From Vibrio maerlii (GTDB lineage Bacteria > Pseudomonadota > Gammaproteobacteria > Enterobacterales > Vibrionaceae): a stretch of 64,000 bases of DNA. Made by a program: the position numbers and the translations under genes. Location: contig NZ_QRHC01000006.1 in the NCBI RefSeq assembly GCF_003415655.1, positions 186,001 through 250,000 on the forward strand, read 5' to 3'. The number at the start of each line of letters is the position of its first letter. Positions within the stretch are counted from its first letter, which is position 1. The notes under the pieces were generated by a model. It was not told the origin of the DNA and made no database searches. It saw only the letters and a program-made list of their open reading frames with translations. Shown here in pieces: positions 55,433 through 63,954 of this stretch.

Positions 55433-55885
55433 ATGATGGAGTTTCGACAAATCGATGCTGTAAATGTGCCAATGGAGTTACTACTTGAAGCCGATCCTTC
55501 GGTTCAAGCTATTCAGAAGTATTTGATAAAGTCTTGGTGTTTTGTCGCTCAGCAAAATGAAAACATTGTCGGTGCGTGTATTGCCAAGAACAATCAATCA
55601 GGTACCTGTGAAATCTACAATGTTTCAGTCCATCCTAACCATCAAGGACAAGGAGTTGGTTCAAAGTTAATGCAGTATGCACTGAATGAACTGTTTGCGC
55701 AGGGGATAGAGCGGATCGAACTTGGTACCGGAACCTTTGGCTATCAACTGATGTTTTATCAGCGCCTTGGGTTTCGAGTTGATAGGGTAGATAAAGACTA
55801 TTTCCTTATTCATTACCCAGAGCCAATTTTTGAAATGGGTATTCAACACAAAGACATGCTTCGGCTATACATCGACTCCCCTTAG
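55433..55885 (+). CDS. GNAT family N-acetyltransferase
   Basis: 150 aa. A GNAT fold with VSVHPNHQGQGVGSKLMQYALNEL (about residues 64-87) forms the acetyl-CoA pyrophosphate loop (Q/R-x-x-G-x-G/A). LGTGTFGYQLMFYQRLGFRVDRV resembles GNAT proteins acting on small molecules. The acceptor is unknown. Two in-frame ATGs are adjacent at the start. It is divergent from the NIF3-like gene. Confidence 0.82.
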   Translation: MMEFRQIDAVNVPMELLLEADPSVQAIQKYLIKSWCFVAQQNENIVGACIAKNNQSGTCEIYNVSVHPNHQGQGVGSKLMQYALNELFAQGIERIELGTGTFGYQLMFYQRLGFRVDRVDKDYFLIHYPEPIFEMGIQHKDMLRLYIDSP

Positions 55886-55993
55886 TTGGACTAATCTTGA
55901 TGTAGGGTCAAGGCTGTTGAAATTTTATCTTAAGAATCGCTTTCTTATTGATCATCTCTTGGGTTAGCCGTTCAAACATTAAGGTGGTTTGCT

Positions 55994-56443
55994 ATGAACA
56001 TTCTAGGTCGTCTTATTTCAGCACTTGTGCTGTGGTTGGGAATCAGTTTTTCAGCGCTTGCGATTGAGCCGGTATACAGCGACTTCTTTGGTAAGGCGAT
56101 TAGAGGCTATGATCCTGTCGCTTATTTTACTGAGCAGAGGCCTGTGAAGGGCAGCGATGACTTGGTTTATGAATGGAATGGGGCAGATTGGCACTTTTCC
56201 TCACAAGCAAATCTAGATAAATTCCAGTCAGATCCTGACAAATTTGCCCCTCAATACGGTGGTTATTGCGCTTGGGCGGTGAGTAAAGGGTATACCGCAA
56301 AGATTGATCCATCAGCATGGTCGATTTACCAAGGTAAGCTTTACCTAAACTATAGCCGATCGGTGAAGCAAACTTGGGAGCAAGACATCCCAGGTAATGT
56401 TAAAAGTGCCGATAAGAACTGGCCTAAATTGTTGACTCAATAG
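55994..56443 (+). CDS. Secreted YHS domain protein
   Basis: 149 aa. A signal peptide (about 1-23, ALA cleavage) precedes a YHS domain (about 40-90, with GYDPVAYF and the YGGYCAWAV segment holding the cysteine). YHS domains are thought to bind metals. The family is common in marine bacteria as small periplasmic proteins of unknown role. AAGG lies a little upstream of the ATG. It appears monocistronic. Confidence 0.78.
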   Translation: MNILGRLISALVLWLGISFSALAIEPVYSDFFGKAIRGYDPVAYFTEQRPVKGSDDLVYEWNGADWHFSSQANLDKFQSDPDKFAPQYGGYCAWAVSKGYTAKIDPSAWSIYQGKLYLNYSRSVKQTWEQDIPGNVKSADKNWPKLLTQ

Positions 56444-56550
56444 GATGTTAGCAGTTAGAAAAGTAGTTTGTTTCTAATTGATGCGATCGCATTAACCATA
56501 CACTGAATTGAGGTAAACTTAGCGCCAAATAAAAGAGGCGACGAATAGAA

Positions 56551-56985
56551 ATGAATAAAGATAATATCCAATTTAGTAGCGGACCATTAGACGAACAGTT
56601 ACAAGGTGCTCTTTCTGCAGGGTTAGAGTCTCATAGTAAAGCGCAACAAGCGCCAACCTACGATAAAGAGCGTCTAAACTGGACGCTTCAAAATGAGCGA
56701 GGTGAGTTAGTTGCTGCACTGACTGCCGACCTGTTATGGGATTGGTTATACATCAGCGAACTATGGGTAGATGAGAGTTGCCGTGGCACGGGGATGGGCA
56801 AGCATTTGATGAATCTTGCTGAGACGCATGCTGTTGACCAAAACTTGTCAGGCTTGTGGCTATGGACTCAGAGTTGGCAAGCCGCGGATTTTTACAAGAG
56901 CCAAGGGCTTGAAGAGTTTACTCGCTTTGATAATTTCCCGGCTGGTCATTCTCGGATCGGCTTAAGAAAGACGCTGGTTAAATAG
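56551..56985 (+). CDS. GNAT family N-acetyltransferase
   Basis: 144 aa. LWVDESCRGTGMGKHLMNLAETHA (about residues 70-93) is the acetyl-CoA binding motif A, followed by LWLWTQSWQAADFYKSQGLEEF. It differs clearly from the other GNAT gene in this window. The acceptor is unknown. AAAGAGGCGACGAATAG lies before the ATG. Confidence 0.82.
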   Translation: MNKDNIQFSSGPLDEQLQGALSAGLESHSKAQQAPTYDKERLNWTLQNERGELVAALTADLLWDWLYISELWVDESCRGTGMGKHLMNLAETHAVDQNLSGLWLWTQSWQAADFYKSQGLEEFTRFDNFPAGHSRIGLRKTLVK

Positions 56986-57157
56986 GGATGAGCAAACGCC
57001 CTTGAGTTCTTTTATATATCGTGACGTCAAGGTCGTTTCTTTATATGGCCATTTTGCTCTTGTTTTACAGACATTTATTCGAATTTCATGTGGTCGATTG
57101 GGAACGGTTTGTCCTATTCTTCAATAAAAGAGCAAAGTTTGATTCAAAGGACAATGA

Positions 57158-57919
57158 ATGAAGAAATTAGCAATCATTACTCTATTACTTTCTTGTATGG
57201 GCCAAGCGGTGGCCGGCATTTCAATTAAGATGAACGAGCCCCAATCTCCAGAAGAACAACAAGCAAAACAATCTATAGAACGGAGTGGTATTAATCAGGC
57301 CCTGATTGATTTATCTGAACAGTATTTCCCTTTTGAGAGCGACCTAACCATTGAATATGGTGCGGAGGATGGTCCACTCTATGACCCTTCAGAGCAGAGT
57401 ATTTTAATCCCTTATGCGTTTTATCTCGAGTCCGTAGATTACTTTGCCGAGAATCGTGATGAGGAAGAAAGCGGTGCATCAGCAGAGAGTGGAGCGATAG
57501 ATACCATGCTGCACACATTACTTCACGAAGTGGGGCATGCGTATGTGGTTGAGCGGGAGATCGCTATTTTGGGCAAAGAAGAGGACGTCGTTGATAACTT
57601 TGCAGCGATTATACTACTCAATTATGTTGAGAACGGAGATGATGTCTCAATCAGCGCCGCAGATATGTTTGCATTTGAATCTCAATCGGAAGAGAACTCG
57701 GAATATTATGAACTTGGCGAGTATGCAGGTGAACATAGTTTTGACTTACAGCGCTATTTTGCGACGCTGTGTCTAGTGTTTGGTAGTGATCCAGACAAGC
57801 ACAAACACCTATTGGATGAGGTAGAAGAAGACTTCATCACCGACCGTAGAGAGCACTGTATTGATAGCTTTGAAACAGTCAACAACAACTGGCATCAATA
57901 CTTAACTAGCGCCGAATAA
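57158..57919 (+). CDS. Secreted DUF4344 metallopeptidase
   Basis: 253 aa. A signal peptide (about 1-20, VAG cleavage) precedes a zincin domain with LLHEVGHAYV (HExxH, about 121-130) and a downstream EEDVVDNFAA that would give the third ligand. I recognise it as the DUF4344 putative metallopeptidase family. The protein is very acidic. AAAGGACA precedes the ATG. Its last 14 bases overlap the 3' end of the convergent AraC-type gene. Confidence 0.78.
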   Translation: MKKLAIITLLLSCMGQAVAGISIKMNEPQSPEEQQAKQSIERSGINQALIDLSEQYFPFESDLTIEYGAEDGPLYDPSEQSILIPYAFYLESVDYFAENRDEEESGASAESGAIDTMLHTLLHEVGHAYVVEREIAILGKEEDVVDNFAAIILLNYVENGDDVSISAADMFAFESQSEENSEYYELGEYAGEHSFDLQRYFATLCLVFGSDPDKHKHLLDEVEEDFITDRREHCIDSFETVNNNWHQYLTSAE

Positions 57920-58892
57920 AATTCTTTCGATGACTGCGCCGAAATTGCGGTGCAGTCATGTTATATCTCTGCTTAAATGCACGGTTAAAGTTACTCAAAT
58001 CGTTGTATCCCACCTGCCAACTGACCTCTAACACCGACAAATCTGCGTCCAAAAGCAAAGCTTTGGCTTTCTCCATCCTCGCAGTTGTTTTTAATTCACC
58101 AAAGACAAGGCTTAGGCTCTTTAAGTTCCTTTGTAACGTTCGGCGAGTCATTCCTAATAAATGAGCGAACCAATCAATATTAAACCAGGGCAAGCAAGCG
58201 TATGTGTTGATCAGTCTTTGTACCGCAATCTGCCAATCGACATCTGCCTCTATGGTTGGCGTTGGCGCGTAATCAGCGGTTAAAGGAATCGTGAACGCAC
58301 CATAAGTGCTATTAAAGCCCAAAGTCGTGGTAGAGAAGAGTTTCTGCGCTTGCAGTCCAGCATCTTTAGACATCATGGTCACTGAGTTCGGTTGCCAATG
58401 CTGACCAAGAAAGCGCTGACAGCAATTGATTAACGATAATGAGCGAAACCATTCTGCTTGGGCGAAGCCTATATTAGTTGGCCTGTAGCAACTTCTATGG
58501 CACAACCACCAGGTACCATCTCTGTGTTCGGTCCATAAAGTGACATGGTTGGTGAGGCTATTTATGTCTTCGATTAAAACAGCCAGCGCATGCTCCAAAG
58601 TCTTCACAGAACTTAATTTTGACTCAATACTACTTGAGAGCATGGATAGGGTTGCACGCTTACCCACTTCGATACTGATGGCTTTTTCAGTGAGCTTGTC
58701 GAGTTCGAACAAAAATCGCATTACATCTTTTGTTGCTAACCAGTGATCAGGTGAAAGCTGCTCGACCGGCAGCTCACATGCCTGTGCCGCTTTATGCCAG
58801 TCCAAGTTCTGTTTCTCACAATAAGTGATGAACGGGGTGAGATTACTTGAAGCACTGACTAAGAGTTGTGTCGATTGCGAAGTGGGTTGCAT
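57906..58892 (-). CDS. AraC family transcriptional regulator
   Basis: 328 aa. The N-terminal half is an AraC-type ligand-binding region of the Arabinose_bd kind. The C-terminal 100 residues hold two helix-turn-helix motifs with LLGMTRRTLQRNLKSLSL and VGYNDLSNFNRAFKQRYNMTAPQFRR. It is divergent from the beta-lactamase-fold gene 125 bp away and may control it. Family members with this layout often control catabolic or lipase/esterase genes. Confidence 0.85.
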   Translation of the reverse strand: MQPTSQSTQLLVSASSNLTPFITYCEKQNLDWHKAAQACELPVEQLSPDHWLATKDVMRFLFELDKLTEKAISIEVGKRATLSMLSSSIESKLSSVKTLEHALAVLIEDINSLTNHVTLWTEHRDGTWWLCHRSCYRPTNIGFAQAEWFRSLSLINCCQRFLGQHWQPNSVTMMSKDAGLQAQKLFSTTTLGFNSTYGAFTIPLTADYAPTPTIEADVDWQIAVQRLINTYACLPWFNIDWFAHLLGMTRRTLQRNLKSLSLVFGELKTTARMEKAKALLLDADLSVLEVSWQVGYNDLSNFNRAFKQRYNMTAPQFRRSHRKNFIRR

Positions 58893-59017
58893 GGCGTTTC
58901 AGTATCAGAAGTGGTTATTAATAAGTGTAGGGGTGTGTTGAATGCTTGTCACTAAATGACCTATTTTCTATCTAAGTATTCATCGACAATTTCTCCAAAC
59001 CAATGAGGAGATTTTGA

Positions 59018-60382
59018 ATGAAAAAGCCAACAATTAAAGTGTTAACCCCAGTTTTGTCACTGCTCGCATTCTCTGTAATAGCAAGTGAAGAGAATGTGAT
59101 TGAGAAGGCGCTAAAAGTGGAAGGGGCGATGGTTAACCTACCGGTGAGTGCAGCCAAAGAGAGTTTCTCACCTCAGTTTGTCGATAAGGCGCGTGAGGGG
59201 TTTAATAACTTTCACTGGCAAATGGGCGGCGACCATTCACTCTATTATAACTCGTATATGAATGAGTTTATGCCAACCTCGATGGCGTCGCCAAATCAAC
59301 AATATAAACCATTAGAGCGCAACATTCAGTTGCAGCTAGACGACTTGGTCGTTGAAACGAAAACTAAGGGTGAAATGGGGTTGAAGGAATACCTTGCAGA
59401 CCCGCAGTTTCGCACCCAGGGCTTTATGCTTATCCATGAAGGAAAAGTGGTGTACGAAGCGTACCCTGGAATGAAACCGACAGACCGTCACGTGTGGGCA
59501 TCTTCCGCAAAAACCATGGTCGGATTGATCGTAGCGCAGCTTGTCGATGAAGGTAAAGTCGAAACAGATCAGCCCATCACGACTTATCTTCCGGAGCTAA
59601 AGGGTACGGTTTGGGACAAGATAAGCGTTTTGAACGTGCTTAATCACACAACAGGTTTAGACAACGAAGAAACTCTAGAGTCGATTTTGAACCCAGATTC
59701 ACCCGTAGTGCGATTCTTTGCCTCTATTACGGGCTCACCAAGGGCATCAACAGGGGAAATGGAGAGTTGGTTAAACGTTGCTAGAGATACGCATGAACTC
59801 GAAGGCGAAGGGCCAGGTGAGCTGTTTCGTTATGCATCGATCAATACTATGCTCCTGACAAAGCTGGTCGAAAACGTTGAAGAGGCGAAATGGGCAAGAG
59901 TCTTTGAAGAGCGTGTATGGGGTAAAGTGATGGCAAGACAACCAGTATTGTTCAATCAGGCCCCTGATGGTTTAGCCGTTCCGCTTGGTTTAGTGCTCTC
60001 GACTGTTGAGGACAAAGCTCGATTTGGCACCTTGTTTACGCCTAGTTGGTCAGCAGTTGCTACCGAGCAAGTGGTGACAGACGATGTACTGAAGCTGATT
60101 AGAACCAATGGTGACCCAGAGACGCATAAGAACTCGACAAAACAGGCGAGCGCATACAGCACGTTTAACGAGATGACTTCATCTCAATCTTATCAGTTTG
60201 ATTTTATTTTCGATGATGGTGCTATTGGTAAGAGCGGTAATTTGGGTCAGTTCATCTACATCGACCCTGAGCGTGACTTTGTTGGTGTGATGTTCTCAAC
60301 GAATCCATATCACTCAGGTTACGGAGAGAATAAAGGGCCGGCTTATATGCGCCAAGCTGCAAAGTTGTTAGCAGACCAGTAA
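59018..60382 (+). CDS. Beta-lactamase-fold serine hydrolase
   Basis: 454 aa. A signal peptide (about 1-22) precedes a class C beta-lactamase/DD-peptidase-like fold. The SxxK motif is SSAK (S162-K165); FRYASINTML supplies the YxS-type second motif and GKSGNLGQF the KTG-like third. These proteins include esterases and peptidases acting in the periplasm. GAGGAG precedes the ATG. It is divergent from an AraC regulator and ends at a terminator. It cannot be called a resistance enzyme from sequence. Confidence 0.8.
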   Translation: MKKPTIKVLTPVLSLLAFSVIASEENVIEKALKVEGAMVNLPVSAAKESFSPQFVDKAREGFNNFHWQMGGDHSLYYNSYMNEFMPTSMASPNQQYKPLERNIQLQLDDLVVETKTKGEMGLKEYLADPQFRTQGFMLIHEGKVVYEAYPGMKPTDRHVWASSAKTMVGLIVAQLVDEGKVETDQPITTYLPELKGTVWDKISVLNVLNHTTGLDNEETLESILNPDSPVVRFFASITGSPRASTGEMESWLNVARDTHELEGEGPGELFRYASINTMLLTKLVENVEEAKWARVFEERVWGKVMARQPVLFNQAPDGLAVPLGLVLSTVEDKARFGTLFTPSWSAVATEQVVTDDVLKLIRTNGDPETHKNSTKQASAYSTFNEMTSSQSYQFDFIFDDGAIGKSGNLGQFIYIDPERDFVGVMFSTNPYHSGYGENKGPAYMRQAAKLLADQ

Positions 60383-60420
60383 TAGTTAACGCTAAAAGAG
60401 ACTAGGTATGTTATCTCTTC

Positions 60421-60449
60421 AAAGGCAGTCTTTAAACAGGCTGCTTTTT
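60421..60449 (+). terminator. Terminator of the serine hydrolase gene
   Basis: An 11-bp stem (arms AAAGGCAGTCT and AGGCTGCTTTT, two wobble pairs) with T residues at its end, 39 bp past the stop codon. Confidence 0.75.
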
Positions 60450-60492
60450 GTTTGTCTATGCTTAACGTATTCAGCAGATTCTTGGTGATGCA

Positions 60493-61059
60493 ATGTGTGG
60501 ACGATTGAATGTACTCGATGATCCTTTCTCGCAAATCGTGAGTGGGGCACTAGGCTTAACCTTCAAAGCAAAACCCAATGAAGATTTAATACCAACCGAT
60601 GCTCTGTCTGTTGTCGCGGTCAAAGATCAGCAACTCCATCAATTAGAGCTCAACTGGGGAATAAAACCTAACTGGGCAAATAGAGTGATCATCAATGCCC
60701 AAGCAGAAAGTGTTGCTTCAAAGCCGACATTTCGAGATGCGTTTGTTCAGTCTCGTGTCGCGTTACCTTGTAGCGGTTGGTACGAATGGAGCGATTTGGA
60801 TGGGGAAAAGTTGAAATATCTATTCAAACAACCGGATGACTCACCATTTTATATGGGGGCGGTTGGTTTTTCTGGTAGCAATCAAATGGTCACCTTAACG
60901 ACTCAACCTACACCCCAGTATTTGCCTTATCATCACCGCATGCCTTTCTTGATTCCAAGCTTTGCAGTTCGAGATTGGCTGTTCGCTTCACCGGATGAAG
61001 CGAAAGCCATGTTGCAAAATTGGTGGCCAGACGAACTTGCAATTGTGCGGGTTAGCTAG
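60493..61059 (+). CDS. SOS response-associated peptidase (SRAP/YedK type)
   Basis: 188 aa. SRAP proteins bind abasic sites in single-stranded DNA through Cys2 and form a covalent cross-link. MCGRLN at the start supplies Cys2; INAQAESV, LPCSGWYEW and HHRMPF are the other conserved blocks (Asn, Glu and His). It is somewhat shorter than E. coli YedK (about 222 aa). GGTGA precedes the ATG. The last bases overlap a LysR gene remnant on the other strand. No LexA box was found upstream. Confidence 0.9.
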   Translation: MCGRLNVLDDPFSQIVSGALGLTFKAKPNEDLIPTDALSVVAVKDQQLHQLELNWGIKPNWANRVIINAQAESVASKPTFRDAFVQSRVALPCSGWYEWSDLDGEKLKYLFKQPDDSPFYMGAVGFSGSNQMVTLTTQPTPQYLPYHHRMPFLIPSFAVRDWLFASPDEAKAMLQNWWPDELAIVRVS

Positions 61060-61168
61060 CTGATGTGTTGAAGCAGATAGTCAATGAGCAGCCTGACTCG
61101 AGTCGGTAAATATTCTCGTGACGAATAGTAGATCGAAATCGGTGATTGAAGTAGGACATTACTATAAT
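61056..61168 (-). pseudogene. Remnant of a LysR family regulator, C-terminus only
   Basis: Minus-strand frame ending at 61056 reads LLQSPISIYYSSREYL followed by PTRVRLLIDYLLQHIS and a stop. This is the recognisable C-terminal end of a LysR regulator (PIS-x-YY-S-R-YLP-x-VR-LIDYL). Nothing resembling the effector domain or helix-turn-helix lies upstream; a hairpin and then the reductase gene's 3' end follow. The rest appears to have been deleted. Confidence 0.65.
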
Positions 61169-61201
61169 AAACGGGTCTCTCGAGTGATTGACCCGTTTTT
61201 T
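61169..61201 (+). terminator. Terminator after the SRAP gene
   Basis: AAACGGGTC and GACCCGTTT arms with a 12-nt loop, followed by T residues on the plus strand. It lies between convergent genes. Confidence 0.75.
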
Positions 61202-61230
61202 ACTATAATGCGCGGTTGTGGTTGTGGTTG

Positions 61231-62565
61231 TTAACGCATTTTGAATGATTCAAAGTGCATCTGATTCTCCGGCATACCTGCTCGCATCAATCCTGATTTT
61301 AATTTTTCTCTGAACGTTTCAGGCCCACAGAAACTCACATGCATCGAGCGAGCATCTTTATATTTCAACAGAGTTTCAACAGAGAGCAACTCACCTTCAT
61401 CGGCGTAGAGAGTTCGTAGCTCAACGAAGTCTAGCTGCTTGATAGTAGATAGAATTTCAGCTTCAAAATACGCGTCTTTTTTGTTGTTTACGCAGTAGAA
61501 CAAATGAACCTTCTTCGGTGTGGCGCTGTTCTTGTTGGTCAGCTTATCTAGCTGACGCAGCCAATAGAGACGTGAGACAAATGGCACGATACCGATACCC
61601 GCACCAACCCAGAATTGCTCATCTTCTGCTTCAATCTGGAAGTGTCCATAGCTTCCCTCAACCGATACCGGTTGACCTTGATGGATTTTATTGATCAGCG
61701 TGCTTGTGTAATCTCCTAGCGCTTTCACTCCAAACTCCATGGTATTGCTACTGCTATCGTAGTTCAAAATAGAAAATGGGTGAGCGGATTCGCCATCTTG
61801 AAAATCAAGGTAAGCAAACTGTCCTTCTTTGTAGTTCAGTGGTTTTTCTAACTGAATGGAGAATCGAACCACTTCTTCTATGCCTTGATTATTAGAAAAG
61901 ACCTCTTTGGATGTCACTTGGCCACTAGACTTTTTATTTCGCCCGATCTTGCCCGTAAGCGATAGGTACGAACAGTAAACAGCGATGGCAGAAAGAGCGC
62001 CAATAGCGATATTCATAGGCATAGAGCCCAAGTTCCAGTCGAGCAAAATTACGGAGTGGAAGACCCCTGCAATCATCAGCACACCACCAATTTTGTGGGT
62101 AAACTTGAACTGACGATAGCCGATCGCTTGAATTAAGCTGATGACAGCAAAAATAATGAACACATAGAATGCGAGCTCACCAACTTGTTCAGCGATGCCA
62201 CGCCAAGGAATGCCCTCAAGCGCTTGGCGATGCTGGCCACCACCACGTTGAGGGCGAGCCAACAAACCTGCTCCAACTAACCATTTAGCGCCTTGAACAC
62301 TGAGCCAATGAGTCGTAAGAGAGACAAGTGTACCGATCCCCAGTGATTTATGCAGTTGATAGCCTTTATCGAGCCCTTGAACCCAGTTCTCTACCCACTT
62401 GAATCGAGCAGCAAGTAAAACCGCAACACTCATGTACCCAAGGCTCAGAAAACCGGTGTACATGATTAGTTGGTGCCTCCATGCAAAAAAGTTATCAAGA
62501 CTATCCAAGTTGAGTAAGGCACTTGGTAGCCAAAATAATGTGAGTAAAATGGTTAGTTTCAACAT
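61231..62565 (-). CDS. Ferric-reductase-like flavocytochrome with FAD/NAD(P) domain
   Basis: 444 aa from the ATG at 62565, which has CTCAGGAG upstream. The N-terminal half has six helices of the ferric reductase/NADPH oxidase type, with histidines in LHKSLG, TTHW, FTHKIGG and VFHSVIL that could ligate heme. The C-terminal half has an FAD-binding domain (HPFSIL, about 267-272) and an NAD(P)-binding end (VGAGIGIVPFVSRL, FCGPETFREKL). It would move electrons from NAD(P)H across the inner membrane. It lies on the same strand as the sulfur pair upstream, 118 bp away. Confidence 0.82.
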   Translation of the reverse strand: MLKLTILLTLFWLPSALLNLDSLDNFFAWRHQLIMYTGFLSLGYMSVAVLLAARFKWVENWVQGLDKGYQLHKSLGIGTLVSLTTHWLSVQGAKWLVGAGLLARPQRGGGQHRQALEGIPWRGIAEQVGELAFYVFIIFAVISLIQAIGYRQFKFTHKIGGVLMIAGVFHSVILLDWNLGSMPMNIAIGALSAIAVYCSYLSLTGKIGRNKKSSGQVTSKEVFSNNQGIEEVVRFSIQLEKPLNYKEGQFAYLDFQDGESAHPFSILNYDSSSNTMEFGVKALGDYTSTLINKIHQGQPVSVEGSYGHFQIEAEDEQFWVGAGIGIVPFVSRLYWLRQLDKLTNKNSATPKKVHLFYCVNNKKDAYFEAEILSTIKQLDFVELRTLYADEGELLSVETLLKYKDARSMHVSFCGPETFREKLKSGLMRAGMPENQMHFESFKMR

Positions 62566-62683
62566 GGACGGAACTCCTGAGCATATGACCCTAATACTCA
62601 GGATACGCCGGCGGTTGAACATTGAAAGTTGCTTTACACTGATTTATTTACTTTGACACTCCTTTACAAAACAGAGCTCTACC

Positions 62684-63022
62684 TCATTTTACTGATAGTG
62701 CGGCAATGCTATCCCAAAGGATCTTCGAACGGTTGCCTGTTCGGCAGTAGCCCAGAACAAGAGTGTATTCATTTAGGACGTTTCGGAGTTCGTCTTGGTC
62801 AGCCATTGAGAACTCGGGGCAAGACATGGGGATATAAAACATTTTCATGTCTAACTCTTCTGCTCTTTCTCTTAGAGAGTTAAAGCTCGGTTGATCTTCG
62901 ACTTCGTCATCGGGTCTATTGCAGACGACCGCTTCGTAGCCAAGCTTTTTAATTGTGGATAGGTCTTCAACGAAGAGCTGGTCGCTGACAGAATAGTGTG
63001 TACTGAGAGTCTGAATATTCAT
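62684..63022 (-). CDS. TIGR01244-type sulfur transferase/phosphatase-like protein
   Basis: 112 aa. It is a DUF442-type domain with the C-x5-R signature CRTGNRS (about residues 93-99) of tyrosine-phosphatase-like and rhodanese-like proteins. It ends close after that motif. Genes of this family usually sit beside, or fuse to, a metallo-beta-lactamase persulfide dioxygenase, as here (8-bp gap). A sulfur-transfer role in sulfide/persulfide detoxification is the best inference. AGGTGACGGT precedes the ATG. Confidence 0.8.
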   Translation of the reverse strand: MNIQTLSTHYSVSDQLFVEDLSTIKKLGYEAVVCNRPDDEVEDQPSFNSLRERAEELDMKMFYIPMSCPEFSMADQDELRNVLNEYTLVLGYCRTGNRSKILWDSIAALSVK

Positions 63023-63030
63023 ACCGTCAC

Positions 63031-63891
63031 CTAAAATTGATTCAAAGGGATCTTGAGATAGTGTTTACCGTTACTTTCGGCTTTAGGTGCTTGGCCAGTA
63101 CGCATATTGAACTGTACTGAAGGAATCAAGAGGGCAGGTACAGCTAATGTGTTGTCTCTTTCCGTTCGCAGAGAAACGAATTCTTTTTCAATGACATCAT
63201 GATTGACGTGAATGTTCTTATGGCGCTGTTCTCTTACCGTAGTGATATTTTTGTACTCTCGACCATTGGGCGCATAGTCATGACACATGTACAGGATAGT
63301 TTCATCGGGTAGGGAGAGTATTTGTTGGATTGAGCTGAAGAGCTGTTGCGCACTACCTCCTGGGAAGTCGCAACGTGCCGTTCCCATGTCAGGCATAAAG
63401 ATTGTATCACCCACAAAGGCAAGCTCATCGTTGATAACATAGGTGGAGCACGCTGGAGTATGCCCCGGTGTATGCATTACTTTGAGCCTAGACTCGCCAA
63501 AATTGATTTCAGCTTTATTTTCAAGCAGAGCATCAAACTGACTACCATCGATTGGCATTTCATTTTCAGTGTTGAATACACCCTTGAAGAGTTGTTGAAC
63601 GTCGGTGATCTTCGCACCTATGGCAATTTTTCCGCCTAATTGCGCTTTGAGATAGGCAGCACTACTAAGGTGGTCTGCATGAACGTGGGTTTCTAATATC
63701 CACTCTAAACGAAAAGAATGCGCTTTGATGTAATCCACCATCTCACTTGCAGATTCTGTCGATGTACGACCCGCGCTAGCATCGTAATCAAGTACGGGGT
63801 CTATGACGACACATGCATTAGTTGACTGATCTATAACGATATACGAGTAAGTACTCGACTGTTTATGAAAGAATGAAACAACCTTGTTCAT
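63031..63891 (-). CDS. MBL-fold hydrolase, persulfide dioxygenase type
   Basis: 286 aa. Metal motifs are ETHVHADHLSSAAYLK (HxHxDH, about 60-75), HTPGHTPACST (about 145-155) and FVGDTIFM; MCHDY supplies the last histidine. It resembles the BigR-controlled hydrolase (Blh) and ETHE1-type enzymes that oxidise glutathione persulfide. GAAGGAGATAAAT precedes the ATG. It is first of a pair with the TIGR01244 gene. An ArsR-type inverted repeat lies about 50-60 bp upstream. Confidence 0.85.
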   Translation of the reverse strand: MNKVVSFFHKQSSTYSYIVIDQSTNACVVIDPVLDYDASAGRTSTESASEMVDYIKAHSFRLEWILETHVHADHLSSAAYLKAQLGGKIAIGAKITDVQQLFKGVFNTENEMPIDGSQFDALLENKAEINFGESRLKVMHTPGHTPACSTYVINDELAFVGDTIFMPDMGTARCDFPGGSAQQLFSSIQQILSLPDETILYMCHDYAPNGREYKNITTVREQRHKNIHVNHDVIEKEFVSLRTERDNTLAVPALLIPSVQFNMRTGQAPKAESNGKHYLKIPLNQF

Positions 63892-63940
63892 ATTTATCTC
63901 CTTCGATTAGCTATTTCTAATGTATGTGGTAATATTAATA

Positions 63941-63954
63941 TTAGCAAAAGCTAA
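63941..63954 (-). promoter_or_regulatory. ArsR/BigR-type operator candidate
   Basis: TTAGCAAAAGCTAA is an inverted repeat inside AT-rich sequence with further TTAG/CTAA elements on both sides, 50 bp before the hydrolase start. BigR/SqrR-type sulfide sensors bind similar AT-rich dyads; the regulator gene itself may lie just beyond the right edge. Confidence 0.45.

Noticed and set aside
59018..60382. Antibiotic resistance beta-lactamase
   Set aside because: The SxxK motif is present, but the overall sequence fits the general serine hydrolase/esterase group; resistance cannot be claimed.
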